Both the position numbers and the translations under genes were made by a program. A DNA stretch of 64,000 bases, taken from positions 42,251 to 106,250 of the forward strand of contig NW_019776129.1 of the NCBI RefSeq assembly GCF_001039355.2, read 5' to 3'. Within the stretch, counting starts at the first letter, position 1. The number at the start of each line of letters is the position of its first letter. The notes under the pieces are model-generated. The model saw only the letters and a list, made by a program, of their open reading frames with translations. It did no database searches and was not told where the DNA came from. The DNA is from Lingula anatina. Its lineage: Eukaryota > Brachiopoda > Lingulata > Lingulida > Lingulidae. Below are positions 12,735-24,079 of this stretch, one piece after another.

Positions 12735-13247
12735 CTGGAACAGTTGTCACCTGAAATATAATGGAGTATTAAAATGATTTCCTATGGTGAACTCTCGGTT
12801 AGCACTGAATCGTCTTTATTGAATCACTTTGACAATGATGGTGTTCGAGAACAATAATAGTAAAGGCAGATCGTTTGCTTTTTGATAATCTCAACTTACA
12901 TGTAAAGATAAATATCAGATGTTAAACTTGTATATCCATACGGTAAAACAACCTACAATCGTATTTAAGAGATCGATTTATAAATTTGTTGGAATCATGA
13001 AATACTGTAGGCCGCTTTTCCTTTTGTCATGTAATGGCAGTACACTTTCTATTTTTTCAGTCTTCATGCAAAATCAGATGTCGTATTTCATTAAATTTTA
13101 ATAAAATAATTTTTTCGATATTACAGAATACCAAAAAGTTACAACTGTTCCAATAAGAACAAACATTCTTTTTCTTTATTTTTAAACGGTTAATAAGCCT
13201 ACAAAACATTCATTCTTTCAGAATTTCCCCTCCTCTAAAAATAATAG

Positions 13248-13283
13248 ATAAATAAATAAACAAATAAATAAATAAATAAATAA
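13248..13283. repeat. (AAAT)n microsatellite
   Basis: About nine AAAT units with one interruption. Confidence 0.9.
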
Positions 13284-13940
13284 TTGAAAACAGACAGCAA
13301 TTCATAATCCCCTACATAATCTACTCTTTCCAGATTTTGTCCATTTATTTTCCATTAATCAACCAAATAAAAACAACTTTTTAGTAAATAAAACCAAACA
13401 GAAATATATAATGCCTCACAGGTAATCCGTCAACCTGTACAGTGTAACCAGAATATTTATGCCATCCTTTAAGCTACTTTTACATTATCACTCTCGTATA
13501 AAGACATTAACAGCCTAGATTTAAACATTTACACCTGCAGTCACCCGATTATCACCAGCCTAGTTGACTGAGCGTGCTATTCTATTTTATTGCATTAAAA
13601 CATTACGTGCACATTACCTACGCCTTGCTTATTTATGTCAGACTTAATGTAGAGCATCTATACCGCAACGTGGAGAAACCGGTTACCTCATGATTAATGT
13701 TTCAGCAGTTACAAGTGGGTTTACGTATTTGCCAATGCAGTACATGTAATATGATCCATATATATGCACAATTCTGTCTCTGTTACTGCCAAGAATGCGC
13801 ATAACATACATATTTAAACAGTTGCGTACGCTTAAATCAAGCCATAGCTCTTGTAAAATTAGCTCTTTAATGCCTAAAATATAATCACTTTATGGCAATT
13901 TATGACACTACTATGTACGCATTTGTGTGTTAGACTGCGT

Positions 13941-13944
<4 letters not shown>

Positions 13945-13987
<43 letters not shown>

Positions 13988-14013
13988 AGAGAGAGAGAGA
14001 GAGAGAGAGAGAG
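13945..14013. repeat. compound (GT)n(GA)n microsatellite
   Basis: About 20 GT units are followed by about 13 GA units, ~50 bases from the putative 5' UTR splice donor of the IRG-like gene. Confidence 0.95.
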
Positions 14014-16147
14014 TTCACATATTATAAAAACATGAAAAGAAAGCATGGGAAAAGGCACCTACCTTGATTTTTTCAGCTACTCCTCAGGTCTCAGAGTGTG
14101 CACATCTTTATTTCTTTAACCTCGACCTCAAAACTACTATTTCCTCCGGATCCACTGCACACGTCTCTACAATATCCCACAGAGCGAGATGATATGTATG
14201 TGCTCTGCGTCTCATTTAAAATAAATGTGACTCCAGCGAATTTGATTCCTGCGCGTTCTCCAACGGGGCGCAATGACTTAAATCAGCTATTGTAAAAAAC
14301 ACTCTAAACTGTTGCCTGAAGGATAACTTGATTTTCATTAGCTTTTTGGATTCACTAGTACATTTACCATCGTATTTTTATCCATTGTGGTATGACATTT
14401 ATTTATCGATATATTTTTATTTATCTATAACTTTTTGACCCATTTAAAATTTAAATCAATGTTGTTTTTTTTACCTCCGAGTGAGTACCTTTTTTAAGAT
14501 CATATGAAAGAAACGTGTGTATTAACACTTCGATATCGTTATTAAGATAAAAAAAAACAATTTACTATGTGTGCAGACGATTGGATAATCTTCCATTTGC
14601 AATCCAAATGCATTAGTTGTGCTGAAACTGTTAACACAATGGCCGGGTGAGATGCGTCGAGAACAGGAAACAATATTCAGCTTGTTGCAAAAAAATGTTT
14701 AAAGGGTATTGCAGGCTGATCTTATATATTTATCAATTATACCATATATTTGAATGGAAGCTGATAGGGCTGTTTTTTGGGCGACCTTCTCAAGGTCTAT
14801 AGTAAAAACGTTCCATTTGTTATTTTTAATTGTGAAGGGACCATTTAATGTTCTCTTTTTGATGAATAGATTGGTTTTCATGAGGTAATCAGCATTATCT
14901 ATATTTCCATCCAAATTGTCATAACAAACATTGGCGCCACTTGACTATAGTTCGTACTTATAGTGCTGATATAAACAATATTACATTCTACATGTACATG
15001 TAAAATAATTCATATCAGCACCAAAAAAACTATAAACTATGGTAATAAATGTCACTGAATTTGAAAAAAAACTTACAATTATGTACATTAATTTATAAAA
15101 GTCTATATTTGTAGGGTTCGTTTAAACAGTAATTTGTAACAGTTACAGCTGTTATTTGATATGAGTTATTTACTTTGCAGTCTGATATGAACACTGAGAT
15201 ATATAATGCTGGTTTTATTGTAGACATTATTGCTTCCCGTAAAGCAATCGTAACTATCGACTTTAATAGAAAAAAAAAGAACCATTACAAAATAAACAAG
15301 TAACACCGTCGGAAATAAGTGAGAGGGTTTTGCACATAGTGATCCTGTTGGCGAAATTCTATTGTTTTCAAATGATTGTGCTCTTATCCGTCAGTCAAGT
15401 GAGGAAAGAGATAAAACCATTTATTTATAGATTTCTGAGGTACTACGCTGTAGTTAGTGGACATGGCGCACGTGCAGGACACATGCCTGTTCGGAAAATG
15501 TGGACTACACCAGGAATAATTTAATCTGACTTTGTGGCGACAAAATTCTGTATACATTATTTTTCTTTGAAATAACTTGAAATAACCGTGCGTGACGATA
15601 ACGACGTGGCTGGTTTGCAGCATGCCCACCTTGCGGTGACATTAATCGTCAGTAAAAATTTAAAGGGATAATAACTCTTCGTACGATATCTATATTTCAC
15701 AATAAAAATAATATGTGAACAACTCATAGAAATATAATATATCCTGTTTTACCACAAAAACGGCAGTTATAGCTATTATTCTGATATCTGAGCTTGTCTT
15801 CAGATCACATGACCTCCACTGATGGCTGTACTCTGTTATAATCTCTTAAGAGATTTTAACTAAAAAACAAACTTTTTAGAAAAAAAAAAAAAACCAGGGA
15901 CTATCTTTGAATGTAAAAATGGATTCATTAACCATTGCTAAGTATGGGAAAATTGTTGTTTACTCCAGGAAAATTCATTTTTTGGCCAAAACGAAGAGTT
16001 ATTATCCCTTTAAACTTTAAAGCAATGCAAATAATCAAAAATAAGATCGACATGATTATTTTATTCCCAATACTGAAGTCACAATTGAACCTACAAATTT
16101 CACACATAAGACCAGTGCGTGGCTTACAGTGCACTACATGTGCAATA

Positions 16148-16765
16148 TCAAACATATTTGCTCGGGCAAATTGGAAAAGGGCCATCGGCAGGGAAATAAT
16201 GACCTTCAGGAGCTTCACATTTGCAGAATTCATCACCCTCACAGCACTGCGGGCTGCCGTTAAAGTTTAGGCTCCATGGACACGTTGGTTTAGGACATAG
16301 AGGGACGCCAGTGTCTAAAGGGAAAGGGTTTCTGATGCCCTTTGGGATGAAGCATGCACAGTTGGCTCTTGCCTCACAGCAGGCCAGGCTACCGTCACTG
16401 TAATACTGCCACTTACAGGTTGGTGGCTCGCAAGTTGGGATGGGGGCTCCTTGGCGGAGGTCGTTTTCACTTCCCTCGGGAGGTGTGCACGTGCATTCTG
16501 GACTCCTTTGTTTTTTGCAGCACTTCAGCGTGCCGTCGGGGTTATAGGCCCACTTGCAGGCGGGTTTACACAAGGGCACGCCGCTGTCTGCAGGGAAGAT
16601 ATTGACCTGCCCGTCTGGGATGAAACAAGCGCAGTCATCGCGTGCTTCACAGCATCTAAGTCGACCAGATTCTTCGTACTGCCAATTGCACGTGGGGGGT
16701 TCGCTTGTGGCGCTCACAACCGCAAGGTAGACGCTCAGCACTACAACAAGCGCAATTCTTTTCAT
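16148..16765 (-). CDS. secreted protein with four six-cysteine CxW-CC-CxC modules
   Basis: A single 205-residue coding exon. The start at 16765 is chosen because it begins a clean signal peptide ('MKRIALVVVLSVYLAVVSA'). The frame stays open upstream, but that stretch lies beyond a plausible splice acceptor (- strand 'ttttag', about 20 bases upstream of the ATG). Mature residues form four modules of ~40 residues: C-x-W, 11 residues after the first Cys a CC pair, 5-7 residues, C-x-C, 16-18 residues, C. Modules 1 and 3 are most alike (both 'CACFIP.G' and 'TGVPLC' or 'SGVPLC'), suggesting internal duplication of a two-module unit. All 24 cysteines of the modules are paired in number. I do not recognise the domain; WAP and VWC differ in cysteine count and spacing. 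It is the first of four tandem relatives on this strand. Confidence 0.85.
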   Translation of the reverse strand: MKRIALVVVLSVYLAVVSATSEPPTCNWQYEESGRLRCCEARDDCACFIPDGQVNIFPADSGVPLCKPACKWAYNPDGTLKCCKKQRSPECTCTPPEGSENDLRQGAPIPTCEPPTCKWQYYSDGSLACCEARANCACFIPKGIRNPFPLDTGVPLCPKPTCPWSLNFNGSPQCCEGDEFCKCEAPEGHYFPADGPFPICPSKYV

Positions 16766-17310
16766 GGTGAGGTTTGAAATAACCGTGGAACTAAAATTAA
16801 AGAAATAAAAATTGGTTTGTTGTGGTTTAATGAGTTTTTGAATTGGAAATAAAACCGCCCTAATTTTATAAAATTCGAAACACTTCCACGCAAAATGAGC
16901 ATCTTTTAAAGGAAGAAGTTTATTTAAGAACATTTTGACGTCTCTATACACGACGTCGTGTTTATATGATATTAAAGTACCAGTAGCAGTGACTCATTAT
17001 ACCCAAGTCAACTCTGTGTCACTTCTTAAAACACATTTAACCGGTTTGATGGTGAATAATGACAAAAGACTTTACTTAAAGAAATGAAATAAGGAAACCT
17101 AATTGAAAGTCTCACGTTTGAAAATAATTTCATACTTTCTCATGAATGTTCATTAAATCATGTTGTAGTTCTAAACGTTTGTCTCGTGTAGAAAAAAAAC
17201 AATATTCACGTTCTCGAACAATGAGAGTTGAAATATCACGAAAGAAGCAGACGTCAAGTTGGAGATAAAATGTATGTGCCAGTACATATGAACAAACTTT
17301 TCTTGCTTAC

Positions 17311-17377
17311 CTCTGTGCAGTGTATCGCGGGACGATGGCTGATATTGTCGCCTGTCGTTAGAGATAGTCGTTTTATA
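17311..17377 (-). promoter_or_regulatory. core promoter and non-coding first exon of the four-module gene
   Basis: On the - strand 'TATAAAA' (17377-17371) is followed about 60 bases later by the donor 'cagag|gtaagc' (last exon base 17311). This gives a short non-coding exon 1 and a ~0.5 kb intron before the coding exon. The other three cluster genes show the same plan: donors near 20513, 23966 and 27636 with TATA-like words at ~20692-20698, ~24051-24058 and ~27692-27699. This is from sequence only; no transcript evidence was available. Confidence 0.5.
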
Positions 17378-17628
17378 CAGTGCGGACACACATGCGTATA
17401 CACATTAAGGGGATATCATTAATCGCTCGCTCCCATAGAAGGAAATTGTATTTGAAGATCGTGCGCTGAAAAAAAAAAACTTTGGTAAATAATGCGTTTG
17501 ACAAATGACGCTATTTACCAGAACATTATGAGTAATATCTATTTTATTTATAGTCCTATTTAGTCGTTCTTTATGTTACCAGTACATGTACTATTATTGA
17601 AAAAAGATGAAACCTCTTCTACTGTATT

Positions 17629-17630
<2 letters not shown>

Positions 17631-17693
<63 letters not shown>

Positions 17694-17695
17694 TC
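17631..17695. repeat. compound (CT)n(CA)n microsatellite
   Basis: About 20 CT units are followed by about 12 CA units. Confidence 0.95.
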
Positions 17696-19061
17696 ACACG
17701 GACGCACAGAGAGAGAGGGGGGTTATTTTACCAGCTATCTTCCCCTAAATCCTACGGCCAATTACCCTGTGCTGTGTCGACCTCAGCTATTGACGGGACA
17801 ATAATATGTTACATACTGTTGTGCTGTACCGATATGACACCATTCCCCACAAATTATTTACAATCTACCAGCGCGCCATATATGTATAACGTTACGGCAT
17901 TGGGGTAGAAGTTTACAGGATTGTTTAATCCTTTCTAAAAGTGGAAATAAAAACGACTGAGCAACTGTATGGAAAAAATGTTGAAACACGCATTCTGAAC
18001 GCTGCCCCCCCTCCCCGCTGCATATAAACCAAACTTAAGGATTGAGTGCTACCATCTGAATATACATGTACTGTCAAAGAGGTAACCTTTTTGTAAGAAT
18101 TTCATATTCATTGAAATAAAGATACAATTATGTAAGGATATACGAGGGATCTTAAATCACTGTAACTGCTCTTTAAAATGAAATATCACCTTGTCAGAAC
18201 ATAGGCAACAGGCAAAATTTCAAACCGGAATATTTATCAGAATTTTGTCCAATTTAGATGTCATGATGCAGACTAAAATAGAACTTTTCATCACGCCCAT
18301 CTAGTTTGGGTAACCTCATTATTTAGCTGTAGTTATATTTAACGCTAGGCAAAGATTTGCTGCACGTTGATTTGAAGATTGTCCTCGTGATATGGAATAC
18401 AAATGACAATCCTACATCACGCACGACGATTACGAAGACCACGAAAAGTAACAAACAGCCTTCCAGATATTACAAAACGAGTATTGTTTGCACATCGTAC
18501 GACCGATATATGATTTCCCGAAAGAAAACCAAGTCTTTTAAAATTTAATTAAATTTTATTTTATGTACAAAGGCGGGGATATTGCCAAAATACAGTACAT
18601 AAGTAACTTTCCCAGCCGAGAAAGTTTTAGAAGACAAATGATTTGCGCAAACTCATTAATATCTTGTGAGCCAAATTCAGCATGCGTTTTATACGTAGTG
18701 ACACGCTCAGATAAACATAGATACATGTATATGTGATTTATATGTCATTCAACCGTACCAGGCAATATGGGCCCGTTGTCTTTGGCCTTTGTGAAGGCGA
18801 AAGATGGATAATAGTTTCTCTCTGTGGATGTAATTTTTGTCTCTGTCATGGAAGTAGAACATGTACAGGGGACCAAATAATTAATGTTCGTTCCCTCACT
18901 TCCTACACTTCGGCTTAAATTCCGCAATTGCCCGCGCTTGTAGCCTACTAACTTTCACTTTTTGGATCGCCATTTTTGGATCGACTTTTCACCTGAAAGA
19001 CTTGTTCATTGGCAAATAAATTTTCCCTCTTGCTGAGTTTTTTTATTTTAGCAAATAATAC

Positions 19062-19086
19062 CTATTATTATTATTATTATTATTAT
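19062..19086. repeat. (ATT)n microsatellite
   Basis: About eight ATT units. Confidence 0.85.
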
Positions 19087-19399
19087 ATTTTTTGTAAAAA
19101 AAATCAAGTATAGAAAGTAATGGAGTAACTTATGAAAGAAACAGAGTTTTAGAGAAATATTGGTTTTATTACTAAAGAGATCGATTGCTTTGGTAGTCAA
19201 AAACATAACAAAAAGCAGCTCAATGTCTTTTTCTTTGCTACAGTGAAAACTTACATAAACAGATAATAGATATTCAGATATTGAAAATCTTCCATAATTC
19301 TCTAGACGATTGGTGCGTGTCAGTAATTGTCCTGTACATTCTTCATGTACGTCAGGTGCTTTTCTTAGTGTCTTTACTCATAACAGGACGAGGGACTCG

Positions 19400-19855
19400 C
19401 TATTCAGAGATCACCCTGTTCCGGAGACTCCTTGTCACCTCTCCGCCATGGACGATCATTTGTGGGAACCAGTCTCCACATTTCCTCCAGAACGGCACAT
19501 ACACGTCATAAGACAGGCACCGGCACTGGTCCACAAACAGACAGCAGTATTCGCCGTTCAAGTATTTGTTATTCATATACATTTCCGAGTATTGATCCGT
19601 GGTCCATTTACACGTGACGGCCGTGTTCTGGTCATGTTGGGGGTTCTCAACGACGCTGCACAGGGGCACGCCGCGATCAGCGGCCCAAGGTTCGTCAAGG
19701 GGAGGATAGCAACCGCAGATAGAGCCATCGTCCGGCTGGTCGATGCAGCATTTGACGGGGGATTTTTTCCAAGGGCAGGCCGGTTTTTCGCCCCAACTGC
19801 TGGTGACTAAGACTAGTATGAGGCAAACTACGAAGGCCGTCGTGGAAAACTTCAT
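19400..19855 (-). CDS. secreted protein with two six-cysteine CxW-CC-CxC modules
   Basis: A single coding exon of 151 residues. The start at 19855 opens a signal peptide ('MKFSTTAFVVCLILVLVTSS'). Directly upstream on the - strand is an acceptor ('tttttttcag' then 17 bases to the ATG), so the 5' UTR is probably split, with the donor near 20513. Module 1 runs 'CPW...CC...CGC...PLC'. Module 2 has a longer first loop (about 20 residues between C-x-W and CC) and then 'CRC...RKCGDWFPQM'. The module-2 ending (12 residues after C-x-C, then R-x-C-G-D-x-x-P-x-M) is shared with the gene at 23138-23518, so these two are closest relatives. About 17 residues follow the last cysteine. Function unknown. Confidence 0.82.
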   Translation of the reverse strand: MKFSTTAFVVCLILVLVTSSWGEKPACPWKKSPVKCCIDQPDDGSICGCYPPLDEPWAADRGVPLCSVVENPQHDQNTAVTCKWTTDQYSEMYMNNKYLNGEYCCLFVDQCRCLSYDVYVPFWRKCGDWFPQMIVHGGEVTRSLRNRVISE

Positions 19856-20519
19856 TTTGATTGTTGTCTTCTGAAAAAAAAAAAACAAATAGAAATTCCA
19901 AACGGTTTACTGGGCCAAAACATTCCATTAAAAAACGAAGCTTTAAGTGTGTCGATACTTTTCCTTAAGTTCCAAATGTCAAGATTGCATTATCCGTTCT
20001 TTCCATACACCGGATCATAACGAGTTTCTGTATTGTTTCCTGGATTTATGAACCCATCCGCGAGGTCTTCCGATTTTAAATGCGCAGCTGAAGAAATTAA
20101 TTCTTAACACAGTGTATCTAACGTATATTTTTTAATGCTACTAAATCACAAAATTCGGTAAATTCTAGCAATTTAAGCAAAGTAAGTTTTGTTTCCATTT
20201 AGAATGCTACATATAGCTACGATACTGAGAGTGCGCAGGAAGGCATCTGTATTTAACAACTATCACATTTCTCTAATGCATTTAAACAGTTTTTTCTCCA
20301 TACGAATCAACCTCCAGGAAAAACCTTCTGGTTCTTTATTAATAGATTGATAGTGACGAGAGGCTGACATACAGTCACAAAAATGTTCATATGTGAGAAA
20401 CAAATCATGTTGAAAATTCCCTGCGCCTAGCCAGGAAAGTATAAGATAAAACTCCTAGAATAAGCACCTCACATCTTGATTTAAATTTCGGGAATTTTCA
20501 TTTTTTTTCTTACCTTTAT

Positions 20520-21547
20520 CAATGTTGAAGAACAGGAATGTTTTAAGGTAATATTTTTCTCCGTATCTGTATTAAGTCACAAGTAGTTGGTTTGTAATCT
20601 GCCAATGCAACCAAAGATGTAACGTTCTCTCTCGTAGCTTTGGATGTCCCCAAAAAAGTCCCAGTTGAAGATACGGTCACAACGTTCTTCTTTTTATAGG
20701 CAAACATATTGACGGAACTAATTATTCATCATACCTCCATTCAATTAACACAAATCGATTTATTGCTTTATAAATACCCTGTAAGCGAAGGAAGAAATGT
20801 GCATTATATTCTGATTCTGTTCGTCTATGTCTCTGGAAAATAAAGGCGGAGTCAGCACATCATAAAACATCGTTGTCTGACAGCGGTTGAGCCCTTGACT
20901 TTTCATAAGGACTTATGAAGGTTAGCTGCATACCTCATAAACACTTCATCATTTGACAGGTAGTGTCTGCACATGACAACATGGTCGCAACGTTTAAAAG
21001 ACAAACCTCTCCCTGTGACGCATTCGCCTTTGTTGCCAAGGAACCTCGCGACAATGCGAGCAAGAGTCGAGCGGCACGTATTGAGAAATTAATAAAGGAT
21101 AAATGTTCCCGCTCATTACTTTTCAATTAAATGATATCCACTTGCAATTTTTTTTTAATTTGTAAAGTCGTGTAATGCGTCATGTTTTATTTTAATTGCG
21201 CACATTTGATCCTGAATTTAACGCTGGTGTTTAAGACAACTGTGTTTATGGCAATTTAATACCTAAAAAAGAATTCGTTTTTTTTAATCGTCATTTACCC
21301 TTTTTTCAAGTTTGTTCGTGCTTATTTATCTCTAGCCATAGGGTGAGCAAGATAAATGAATCAGTTTTCGCTGGCGATTTAGTTGCAACTTATATGCTTG
21401 TACATGTACAATAGTATCAACTCTGATTTTCGCATTAAATGTAAGCTTATATTATCACGGTCTTTACATTATCTATTTATAGAAATACTTGGTTTCGCAA
21501 AAATCAAGCGCGATCAATAAATGCAGTATTTCAGTACATTGTATGCA

Positions 21548-21593
<46 letters not shown>

Positions 21594-23137
21594 TTTCTAT
21601 TGAAAACGCACAAGGAAATAACACTATTTTATTCCAAATTAACATAAGTATTTGTCAAACACAAAAAAAATTATAAACCCATATGCCATCGTAATAATAT
21701 GCAAGTATGACGAGGCTTCTCTTGGCACTACATGTAAATATGACCACAAATTTCAATATAACCCTACAAGATTATTTACATTATCCAAAATTTGACATCC
21801 AATACAAATAACTCTCTCATCGTAGGTGATGTCTTTACAGCTGAAACTACCAGAGAGATAGGGAAATAGGGAAATAATCCTTTATGTCCATCTTTTTAAA
21901 TGAAGTATGAAGTAGGAGACAAAAATGTTTCTGTACATTGTGATAAGAATAACCATAGGCAATGGAACACTAGTACGACAAGTGCGGTAGATGCGATTTT
22001 GATTGCGTTTGGTGGATGAATACGTGTCCGACGCCTGCCTTACACGTGTCACATGAAAGAACGAATGTTTACAAACACACTTAGAAGACAAGCTGTTATC
22101 CATCTGGTCAGAGGATTCCAGTTCAAACCAAAACCTCAAACTCGAAAATGGAAATAAGCCATTACCAGTTCCTTGGTCATTCTCTGTATACAAGTCCGTT
22201 TTCTTTGCTTCTTGCTGAAAAGGGCTGAGGGCAACAATTTCAAATGTTAAAGATGCAGAGCACCTAGATTATCAACACACACCTCCCTCCCCCATTCACC
22301 CACCCTCGCCCTCGGATATTTTAATTAGATCAAGTTTGGACATTTTGTTACGCGGACTAGGTCTACTGCGGTTCTCGGTGTGCTGGTCATTTAATCAATT
22401 TGGAAAAAGAAATGGCGGATAAATCAGCCGATGGCTTTAAAAAGTGGGTGTTCGCTCCTCCGGATACGTCTCTCGACCTACTAGTAAAAACACCCCTTTT
22501 GAACTACTACTTTTAATTTTGTTCAAATTGTATGTACAGTACCAATATTAAATAGTGTAGTATAAACTGATTTACTGTATTTAGGGTTGTGCTAAAGCTC
22601 TGCATACATAACCTAATACTTGGCATCCAGGGACCTATACAGTATTTAGTGGCACAGATTGTTCTGAAATTGTATGGTGCAAATTTCACTTCAGAATAAT
22701 AACGTTATTAAGTGAGTAGTGAAGCAGAGGTTCTTTGAAGACATTTTTTCTTTAAAAAAGAGGCTGAATTTTCCAAATGGGTGCTACGCAAGTAAGACTG
22801 AATATAATATTGACTGCAAATCATAACGGTTGCACGTGCATTCAACATATTTCTAACAACGTTTTCATTGCAAATAGCCTGAAACTGAAAATGATTCTAA
22901 CTGATAAGACTTTTATTAGTCACCGTAGAAAGTTTGTTTCAAAAAATGCAGTGGTTTTCAATCCAAAACTGAGTGGCAATTTGTATCAAATCAATCCACA
23001 AATTAAAGTATTCGCACTAATAAAAGAAAACGTGCTTTTCTCACAGTGTCTTTTCGATAACTTTTGCTGTAGGAATCTAATACAGTTCTATGAATCTTGA
23101 GCAGTTCTTCCATTCATATTGTCCTCAATTGAAACGT
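20520..23137. other. intergenic region within the cysteine-rich cluster
   Basis: The left end likely holds the non-coding first exon and promoter of the gene at 19400-19855 (donor at 20513 on the - strand, TATA-like word ~20692-20698). One GT/GA microsatellite is present. No coding exon is supported. Confidence 0.45.
21550..21593. repeat. compound (GT)n(GA)n microsatellite
   Basis: About 14 GT units are followed by about seven GA units, the same order as the tract at 13945-14013. Confidence 0.9.
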
Positions 23138-23518
23138 CTATCGCATTTTCGGCACTGGGTCCCCGCAATGTCTGTACAGTCCGAAGTCCATGGTGATGGG
23201 TAAACAGCGGCATGCTCCCGTGTATTTGCAACATATTCCCAGTTTGATATATTCATCGTACCGCCAGTGACACATGGGTTCCTTCGGATCCCTGTTTGGT
23301 TTTTCAACAGCAGTGCACTCTCGCGCCATCATATCTGCTGGCAGCTCTATTCGGCTCTGGCAAATGCATCCTGGGATGGCGGATTTGTCGCAGCATCTGC
23401 CTATCCCGAGGGCGTCTCGCCTCCAAGGGCACCTCCGAAAACGGCGTATCTCTGCGGATAATGTCGTCTGCAGTAGAACCATACATAGCAGACACAGGGT
23501 AACAGCCACACGCCACAT
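23138..23518 (-). CDS. secreted protein with two six-cysteine CxW-CC-CxC modules
   Basis: A single coding exon of 126 residues. The start at 23518 follows an acceptor ('ttttctag|tcATG') by two bases, so the upstream exon is non-coding; a good donor lies at 23966 ('ctcg|gtaagt'). The signal peptide is 'MWRVAVTLCLLCMVLLQTTL'. Module 1: C-P-W, 11 residues, CC, 7 residues, C-I-C, 14 residues, C. Module 2: C-H-W, 12 residues, CC, 5 residues, C-R-C, 12 residues, C, then 'GDPVPKM' two residues from the end. Mature chain is basic (many Arg/Lys). Paralogue of the neighbours at 19400 and 16148; function unknown. Confidence 0.82.
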   Translation of the reverse strand: MWRVAVTLCLLCMVLLQTTLSAEIRRFRRCPWRRDALGIGRCCDKSAIPGCICQSRIELPADMMARECTAVEKPNRDPKEPMCHWRYDEYIKLGICCKYTGACRCLPITMDFGLYRHCGDPVPKMR

Positions 23519-24079
23519 GACTAGAAAATAAAAATAACATTGGCATCTTCGATGGTAGATTTATCAAATGACGATATCTGTAGTAATTATTTTTGAAATA
23601 TGTATTATTTAAATTCATCGGAGAGCGAAGATGAAGAAAACGGACATTCCATGCGCCATAACAATAGTGATTTGTCAAGCAAGTCTAGGTCTTATACTAT
23701 TTCATATTTTATTCCTAGCGCTGTATTGTAATTCGGGTCTGTTTTCTAATTGTGGATTCAGTGCAGAATATACAACAGAAATGAGGTTTAGGCCTACAGA
23801 CGGCAAAATTATCATGAGGTTAACATTTCAAAGTAGTCCAGGCGAATGTCACCAATATTCTTTACAGTCAACGTGTGAAAGCAAATTACTAATTCGCATA
23901 CAGTTTCATTTTGTGGATAAGCCTCTCATTTTAATGCACAGTTTAAAGAAAACACGGAAAACTTACCGAGTATGACCGAAACACACGAAGCCTTTCCTCG
24001 AAATGCTTCAGCCTAAAAACAAGGTTGCTAAAATACGCTTCCAAATGGCGATATATAACACCTAATAAGACAATCGAGT

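Larger units (their letters stand above)
12735..16147. other. 5' region of the IRG-like gene plus intergenic sequence
   Basis: On the - strand a donor at 14062 and an acceptor at 12751-12752 can frame a 1.3 kb intron in the 5' UTR of the IRG-like gene, with a non-coding exon starting somewhere above 14063. The rest shows AAAT and GT/GA microsatellites and no supported coding exon. The 3' end of the first cysteine-rich gene lies at the right edge; an 'aataaa' on the - strand at 16060-16065 is a plausible poly(A) signal for it. Confidence 0.45.
17400..19399. other. intergenic region within the cysteine-rich cluster
   Basis: No supported exon. It contains a CT/CA and an ATT microsatellite (listed). 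The short frames across the CT/CA tract are translations of the repeat. Confidence 0.5.

Noticed and set aside
17573-17908. 111-codon frame with Leu/Ser and His/Thr runs
   Set aside because: The runs are translations of the CT/CA microsatellite; no other support.
19310-19810. 166-codon + strand frame
   Set aside because: Lies opposite the cysteine-rich coding exon at 19400-19855, which has signal peptide and conserved modules.
22777-23100. 107-codon + strand frame
   Set aside because: Starts with MGATQ (myristoylation-like), but has no domain, no splice support and AT-rich composition like the surroundings.
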